Positions 4,838-8,754 of a DNA stretch of 8,754 nucleotides are shown here, piece by piece. The stretch spans positions 5,128-13,881 of the forward strand of contig JAHZCM010000049.1 in the NCBI GenBank assembly GCA_019422905.1, given 5' to 3'. The position numbers and the translations under genes were made by a program. Within the stretch, counting starts at the first letter, position 1. Each line of letters opens with the position of its first letter. The notes beneath the pieces were generated by a model. It did not search any database. It was not told the DNA's origin and was given only the letters and a program-made list of their open reading frames with translations. The DNA is from Oscillospiraceae bacterium. Lineage in GTDB: Bacteria > Bacillota > Clostridia > Oscillospirales > Acutalibacteraceae.

Positions 4838-6757
4838 CTACAAATCCCCGGATCCGGGCACCGCCGCGGCAGACAGCTCCTCGCCGTTTTCCGCAATCTG
4901 CCAAACGGACACCCGGGCATCGTCCGGCAGATTTTCGCAGGCACAGGCAATTTCATGTTCGGAGATAAACCGTGTTTCCTGCCGCTCGCCGTTGATGCAG
5001 ATCACGCTGTAGGGCGTAAAGTTTTCACCGTGAGCCGTCACGGTATTCTGCCGCACCGTCGCGCTTTCGAGCAGAATCTCCTCGGTTCCGAAGCGCATAT
5101 CCGTCTCCACGAAGGGGTTTTCCCCCTGATATACGATGCGGTCGCCGTACAGCATGTCATACTGAAGCGTCAGAAGCTCCGTTTCGTACGCGCCGCGCCA
5201 ATCGCTCGCCTGGTGGAATTTCGTCAGCGTGCCGTTGTTGATACCGAGCAGCTCGAACACCCGGGACGCGAGCTGATATGCTTTTACGTCACAATCGGCT
5301 CCGTCCAGGCCAAAATTGCTCCAAATCACATATTCCGTCGTGTAAAGCGTGCCTTCGTCCAGCGCGTCCTCATCGATTTCAAGACTCGGCATGTGGTCGC
5401 CATAGACCACGAGCACCGTCGGTTCATCCAGAAGCTGCAGGCATTCCGTCAGCGCGCGCAGAAAATCATCCACTTCGCGAAGCTGCGTCGCATAGTATTC
5501 GATCTGCCCGCGGAGCGCTGCATCCTCCACGCCGGACAGCACACGGATTTCCGCCGTTTCGCTCTCCTCCGGATACGCGCCGTGGGGCTGCACGGAAATC
5601 GTATAGATCAGGTCACGCGATTCCGTAGAATTCAGCAGGCGGAGAATCTCTTTCGTCAGTACCCCGTCTTTCGCCCAGCCGATTTCGTTGTATTCCACAT
5701 CGTTCATATACTCAATCGAGGTGAACGAATCGAATCCCAGCTTTGGAAAGACCTTATCGCGGTCATAAAAGGTCGCCGTATTGTTGTGGAGCACATGGGC
5801 CGCAAGCCCCAGTTCCTTCAGGTTATACGCGATTGACTCGCAGGTGCTCTCCTGCAAAATCGTCTTATATGGATATTCGCCGGTGCCGAAATCGTGGACA
5901 TTCATCTGCGTGATAACCTCAAACTCCGTGTTTGCCGTACCCGCGCCGACCGACGGCGCCGTGAAAAAGCCGCTGGGGCAGCTCTCCTTCAGCTCCCTGA
6001 AATACGGAACGGGGTCCTTCGAAAATTCGACGTCCTTCATATGGTTGACGTCAAAAAACGATTCAAGCTGCAAAAAGAGGATATTGGGCGTGTCCTCCGG
6101 CTCCCGTGTCTCCGTGCGGACCACATCCGCCGCAATCGCCTGCACGCGGCGCGCAGAATAGTCCTCCGGGCGGTCGATTCCGAAATCGACCAGACTGCGG
6201 GAAAACGTATAGACAAAACCGTAATTTTCCGTAAGGCTGATCACATCCGTATAGGTATTGCCCGCAAACCCGGATGCAAGCGGCAGCTCCGGCAGAATAA
6301 TCACGGTCAGCGCCAGCCCGCAAAGCGTCACCATACTGCGCAGGCGGCGCACCGGGCTTTTCGGAGACTTCCGGTACAGCATGACGAGACCGGCAGCCAG
6401 CAAGACCACGGCGATCACCAGCAGAATAAACGTCGGCACGCTCATGTAAATGCCGATAAATGACCAGTCGAGCTGCAAAATGGCAAAATCAATCGCCGAA
6501 AGCGGGGATACGCGATAGCTGAGCACATACAGATTCGCGATGCCGAGTCCCGCCCATACCGCGCCGATCAGCACGGCGAAGAACCACTTCCGCTTTGTGA
6601 ACATGCACAGGGAAAGACAGAGCGTGAGAATCAGCACGTTCTGCAGAAACGCGAGCGGCCGCGCGGAAATCAGCGCCCAAAGCGCCGGAAAGCTCTTCCG
6701 GTTCATCAGCTCAATGGCGATATTCAGGAGCAGGGCGCCAGAAAAGCAGCCGAGCAC
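4838..6757 (-). CDS. LTA synthase-family (sulfatase-fold) phosphoglycerol transferase with extra C-terminal domain
   Basis: Membrane enzymes of this family build or modify polyglycerol-phosphate polymers from phosphatidylglycerol on the outer face of the membrane. Counting from the GTG at 6757 (639 residues), about five membrane segments fill residues 1-160. The extracellular sulfatase-fold domain begins near 223: PNILFLQLESF with metal ligand E232, GAGTANTEFE with the catalytic threonine T274, QPHGAYP with H392, and VVYGDHMPS with D454 and H455. All expected catalytic residues are present. Residues about 562-630 form an added beta-rich module (VTAHGENFTPYSVICING pattern, IPT/TIG-like). The start is uncertain: GTG 6757 is the only standard start codon after the upstream stop, but it has no ribosome site and lies at the very edge of the first membrane segment. 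Strong AAGGAG and GGAGG sites lie further upstream, 8 nt before an in-frame ATC at 6796, which would add a basic N-terminus (KRFQAFLRNNQT). The exact substrate cannot be read from sequence. Confidence 0.93.
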   Translation of the reverse strand: MLGCFSGALLLNIAIELMNRKSFPALWALISARPLAFLQNVLILTLCLSLCMFTKRKWFFAVLIGAVWAGLGIANLYVLSYRVSPLSAIDFAILQLDWSFIGIYMSVPTFILLVIAVVLLAAGLVMLYRKSPKSPVRRLRSMVTLCGLALTVIILPELPLASGFAGNTYTDVISLTENYGFVYTFSRSLVDFGIDRPEDYSARRVQAIAADVVRTETREPEDTPNILFLQLESFFDVNHMKDVEFSKDPVPYFRELKESCPSGFFTAPSVGAGTANTEFEVITQMNVHDFGTGEYPYKTILQESTCESIAYNLKELGLAAHVLHNNTATFYDRDKVFPKLGFDSFTSIEYMNDVEYNEIGWAKDGVLTKEILRLLNSTESRDLIYTISVQPHGAYPEESETAEIRVLSGVEDAALRGQIEYYATQLREVDDFLRALTECLQLLDEPTVLVVYGDHMPSLEIDEDALDEGTLYTTEYVIWSNFGLDGADCDVKAYQLASRVFELLGINNGTLTKFHQASDWRGAYETELLTLQYDMLYGDRIVYQGENPFVETDMRFGTEEILLESATVRQNTVTAHGENFTPYSVICINGERQETRFISEHEIACACENLPDDARVSVWQIAENGEELSAAAVPGSGDL

Positions 6758-6804
6758 CGTTTGATTGTTGCGGAGAAAAGCCTGAAACCGCTTGATGCGT
6801 CTCG

Positions 6805-6819
6805 CCTCCGTTTCTCCTT
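6805..6819 (-). promoter_or_regulatory. Tandem Shine-Dalgarno sites upstream of the LTA synthase-family gene
   Basis: On the minus strand AAGGAG (6819-6814) and GGAGG (6809-6805) lie shortly after the predicted transcription start near 6824. GGAGG is 8 nt from the in-frame ATC at 6796 but 47 nt from the GTG at 6757. No ATG, GTG or TTG occurs in any frame at a suitable distance. The sites argue that translation starts upstream of the GTG. Confidence 0.6.
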
Positions 6820-6830
6820 AAGTTACAGAA

Positions 6831-6859
6831 ATTATAGAACCGGAAACCTGCAAATTCAA
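6831..6859 (-). promoter_or_regulatory. Near-consensus sigma-A promoter of the LTA synthase-family gene
   Basis: On the minus strand TTGAAT (6859-6854) and a perfect TATAAT (6836-6831) are separated by 17 nt. The predicted start is near 6824. The -35 box straddles the inner edge of the right inverted-repeat arm. This is the strongest promoter in the window. Confidence 0.88.
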
Positions 6860-6921
6860 GCGGTTTCAAAAAATGTAAGATTTTATTCAGATTGTTTTTC
6901 CCGGGCGCTCAGCACCATGCG

Positions 6922-8667
6922 TTATGCAAACTGCGCGTCGTAGAGCTGCTTATAAAACGTATCGCTCTCCATCAGGGAATCGTGCGTGCCGCGCTCGACA
7001 ATCTCGCCGTCGCGCACGACGAGGATCATATCGGCATTGCGGATCGTTGAAAGCCGGTGCGCGATAACAAAGCAGGTCTTATCCGCCATCAGCGCGCGCA
7101 TCGCCTGCTGAATCCGAAGCTCGGTGCGCGTATCCACGTTGGAGGTGGCCTCGTCGAGAATCAGCAGAGAGGCGTCCAGAAGCATCGCGCGCGCAATCGT
7201 CATCAGTTGCTTCTGGCCCTTCGAAATATTGGAGCCGTCGTCGAGCACGGTGTCGTAGCCCTCAGGCAGCGTCATGATATAATCGTGAATGCCGCAGGCC
7301 CTGCATACGCGCTCTACATCCTCGCGCGTGGCCGTCTCACTGCCGTAGGCGATGTTTTCAAACACCGTGCCGCTGAACAGCCACGTATCCTGCAAAACCA
7401 TCGAGTAATTGAGGCGCAGGCTGCGCCGGGTCATGTTGCGCACCGGGCGGCCGTCCAGCCTAATCTCGCCGCTGTCCACGTCATAGAAACGCATCAAAAG
7501 GTTGATGATCGTCGTCTTGCCCGCGCCGGTCGGCCCAACAATCGCGATCAGCGCGCCCTTCGGAACCTGAAGCGAAAGGTCCTTGATGATCTGTCGATCC
7601 GGCGTATAGCCGAAATTCACATGCTCCAGTGAAACCTCGCCGTCCACGGCCTTGAGATCCACCGCATCGGGGCTGTCCGCCGGCTCCGGCTCTTCGTCCA
7701 GCAGGCGGAAAACACGCTCCGCCGCCGAAAAGGCCGATTGTAGCTCGCCGATGATATTGGCGACCTCGTTGATCGGGCCGCTGAACTTTCGGGAATACAA
7801 TACGAAGGACGAAATGTTGCCGATGGAAATCGCGCCGCGCAGAAACAGCACCGCGCCGAAGAAGCTGACAAGCGACAGAGACAGATTGTTGACAAAGTTG
7901 ACGGAGGGTCCTACCATGCTGCCGTAATAATCGGCCTCATAATACGCCTGCACGGTCGATTCGTTCTGGGCGTCGAGCTTACGGATGGTATTCTCCTCCT
8001 GGCTGTAGGCGCGCAGCGTTTTCTGCCCGCTGATCATCTCCTCCACAAAGCCGTTCAGCTCGCCGAGCTTTGCGGAGCGCTTGCGGAACAGCGGGCGGGT
8101 AAAGCCCGTGATCTTCTTTGTGAGGAAAAAGGAGAGCGGCACCGTGACGACAAAGACGAGCACGAGAACCGGCGAAATAGAAAGCATCATGGCGAGCGCG
8201 CCGACCACCGTGACCACGCTCGCAAACACCTGCACAAGGTCGTTGGACAGCGAGGTGTTGATCGTATCGATGTCATAGGAGATGCGGCTCAGAATATCGC
8301 CGGTCTGGTTCGTGTCGAAATAGCCGACCGGCAGCTCGGTGAGCTTATTGAAAACCTCGCGCCGCATCGTGTTTACGACGCGGCGGCTGATGACGATCAT
8401 CAGCCGGGTGAGCGCATAGGAAAGCCCTGCGGAAATGGCATAGAGCACGACCATCCAAACCGCATACACCCACACGCTGGAAAAATCCACATGTCCCTTT
8501 CCGAGCTCCATCGCGTCGATGGCAAGGCCCGAAACGTAAGGGCCGGCGAGCGCGAGCAGATTGCCGCCGATCGTGAGCAAAATGCAGACGAACAGAAGCA
8601 GCCTGTACCGCAGCAGATAGGGCAGGAGCCGGGAAAGAATAGCGGTTTTTTTCATTTTTGTTTTCAT
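6922..8667 (-). CDS. ABC exporter half-transporter (permease fused to ATPase), second subunit of a heterodimer
   Basis: A 581-residue half-transporter with an N-terminal six-helix exporter domain (about 15-320, with the coupling region YFDTNQTGDILSR at 116-128) and a C-terminal nucleotide-binding domain. The ATPase motifs are Y354 (A-loop), Walker A GPTGAGKTT (378-386), Q-loop Q426, signature NISKGQKQ (480-487), Walker B LLILDE (501-506) with catalytic E506, D-loop SNVD (509-512) and switch H537. The catalytic site is complete, but the signature has K where LSGGQ has G. The NISxGQ form followed by DEATSNVD resembles the TM288-type subunit of heterodimeric multidrug or lipid exporters. The start ATG at 8667 overlaps the stop of the upstream partner as ATGA. 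The substrate is unknown. No T-rich terminator was seen after the stop, so some read-through towards the LTA synthase-family gene is possible. Confidence 0.96.
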   Translation of the reverse strand: MKTKMKKTAILSRLLPYLLRYRLLLFVCILLTIGGNLLALAGPYVSGLAIDAMELGKGHVDFSSVWVYAVWMVVLYAISAGLSYALTRLMIVISRRVVNTMRREVFNKLTELPVGYFDTNQTGDILSRISYDIDTINTSLSNDLVQVFASVVTVVGALAMMLSISPVLVLVFVVTVPLSFFLTKKITGFTRPLFRKRSAKLGELNGFVEEMISGQKTLRAYSQEENTIRKLDAQNESTVQAYYEADYYGSMVGPSVNFVNNLSLSLVSFFGAVLFLRGAISIGNISSFVLYSRKFSGPINEVANIIGELQSAFSAAERVFRLLDEEPEPADSPDAVDLKAVDGEVSLEHVNFGYTPDRQIIKDLSLQVPKGALIAIVGPTGAGKTTIINLLMRFYDVDSGEIRLDGRPVRNMTRRSLRLNYSMVLQDTWLFSGTVFENIAYGSETATREDVERVCRACGIHDYIMTLPEGYDTVLDDGSNISKGQKQLMTIARAMLLDASLLILDEATSNVDTRTELRIQQAMRALMADKTCFVIAHRLSTIRNADMILVVRDGEIVERGTHDSLMESDTFYKQLYDAQFA

Positions 8668-8754
8668 GCCTGCACCGCCTTTCCCGCCGGCGCAGCCTGC
8701 GTTTCGCGCCGGTCTCCGATTTGAGACTCGCCGATCTCCCTGTACAGTGCACAG
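8664..8754 (-). CDS. C-terminal end of an upstream ABC exporter subunit (partial)
   Basis: Reading the minus strand from the right edge gives 29 codons ending in TGA at 8666-8664, with the start of the frame outside the window. The first residues, CALYREIGESQIGD, match the usual end of ABC exporter ATPase domains (LYxxIYxSQ). The remainder is a non-conserved tail (RRETQAAPAGKAVQA). The 4-bp ATGA overlap with the full ABC gene and the shared strand fit a translationally coupled heterodimer. Only the very end is visible, so the assignment rests on this motif and on context. Confidence 0.75.
   Translation of the reverse strand, partial: CALYREIGESQIGDRRETQAAPAGKAVQA

Larger units (their letters stand above)
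6783..6868. repeat. Perfect 13-bp inverted repeats flanking the LTA synthase promoter
   Basis: TGAAACCGCTTGA at 6783-6795 and its exact reverse complement TCAAGCGGTTTCA at 6856-6868 enclose 60 bp. Pairing stops at both arm ends. The enclosed DNA holds the -10 box, the last two bases of the -35 box and both Shine-Dalgarno sites of the minus-strand gene. The right arm supplies the first four bases of the -35 box (TTGA). The left arm covers most of the first codons of the extended reading frame. Only the left arm would be transcribed, so this is not an RNA hairpin; it is a DNA-level structure. Confidence 0.7.

Noticed and set aside
4796..4840. A possible terminator after the LTA synthase-family gene (AGCGCC/GGCGCT or GCCGC/GCGGC followed by TTTGTGTTTT).
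   Set aside because: The two stems exclude each other, the loops are 21-31 nt long and the T-tract is interrupted; too weak to annotate.
4448..5836. A 462-codon plus-strand open frame.
   Set aside because: It is antisense to the LTA synthase-family gene and the zinc-ribbon gene, both supported by motifs, promoters and ribosome sites.
6896..6921. A hairpin after the ABC gene stop (GGTGC/GCGCC).
   Set aside because: It is 5 bp with a G-U pair and is followed by A-rich, not T-rich, sequence on the transcribed strand, so it does not look like a rho-independent terminator.
1..8754. A defence island, mobile element, CRISPR array or biosynthetic cluster.
   Set aside because: No transposase, integrase, nuclease, Cas, toxin-antitoxin pair or modular synthase is seen; apart from the small XRE gene the content is housekeeping and envelope genes.

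Overview
The window looks like a chromosomal segment of a low-to-mid G+C Gram-positive bacterium, most likely a gut-type Clostridia (Oscillospiraceae/Ruminococcaceae-like). This rests on a PcsB-like M23 hydrolase with a cleavable signal peptide, an LtaS-type polyglycerol-phosphate synthase, a heterodimer-type ABC exporter, strong Shine-Dalgarno sites, and an XRE repressor resembling those of that group. The taxonomic placement is inference from protein style, not a search result. No rRNA, tRNA, CRISPR array, transposase or integrase was seen.

Layout, left to right. All genes but one lie on the minus strand. 1-1080 is a secreted coiled-coil M23 peptidoglycan hydrolase whose catalytic domain runs off the left edge; it has its own promoter (1139-1167). 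1212-1240 is a strong terminator that closes a folate operon, read leftwards as folE (3100-3660), folP (2116-2952), folB (1748-2110) and folK (1248-1751). The operon covers GTP to dihydroneopterin triphosphate (FolE), dihydroneopterin to 6-hydroxymethyl-dihydropterin (FolB), its pyrophosphorylation (FolK) and coupling to p-aminobenzoate (FolP). The last three genes are nearly fused (5-nt gap, then an ATGA overlap), while folE is separated from folP by 147 nt. Divergent from folE, on the plus strand, is a small, divergent XRE-type regulator (3868-4092). It meets a convergent membrane protein with a C-terminal zinc ribbon (4144-4701), and the shared terminator overlaps the regulator's stop codon.

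The right half holds an LTA synthase-family membrane enzyme (4838 to about 6757/6796) with an extra C-terminal beta-type domain, then the second subunit of an ABC exporter pair (6922-8667) and the last 29 codons of its partner (8664-8754), joined by an ATGA overlap.

The most unusual stretch is the 5' end of the LTA synthase gene. A near-consensus promoter and strong Shine-Dalgarno sequences lie between two perfect 13-bp inverted repeats 60 bp apart. One arm carries the first bases of the -35 box and the other encodes the first residues of the protein. This is the layout of a phase-variable invertible promoter (inverton). The same gene has no ATG, GTG or TTG after its Shine-Dalgarno site; the best-spaced codon is ATC. 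Both points are hypotheses from sequence alone. The rest of the window is ordinary housekeeping and envelope gene content.
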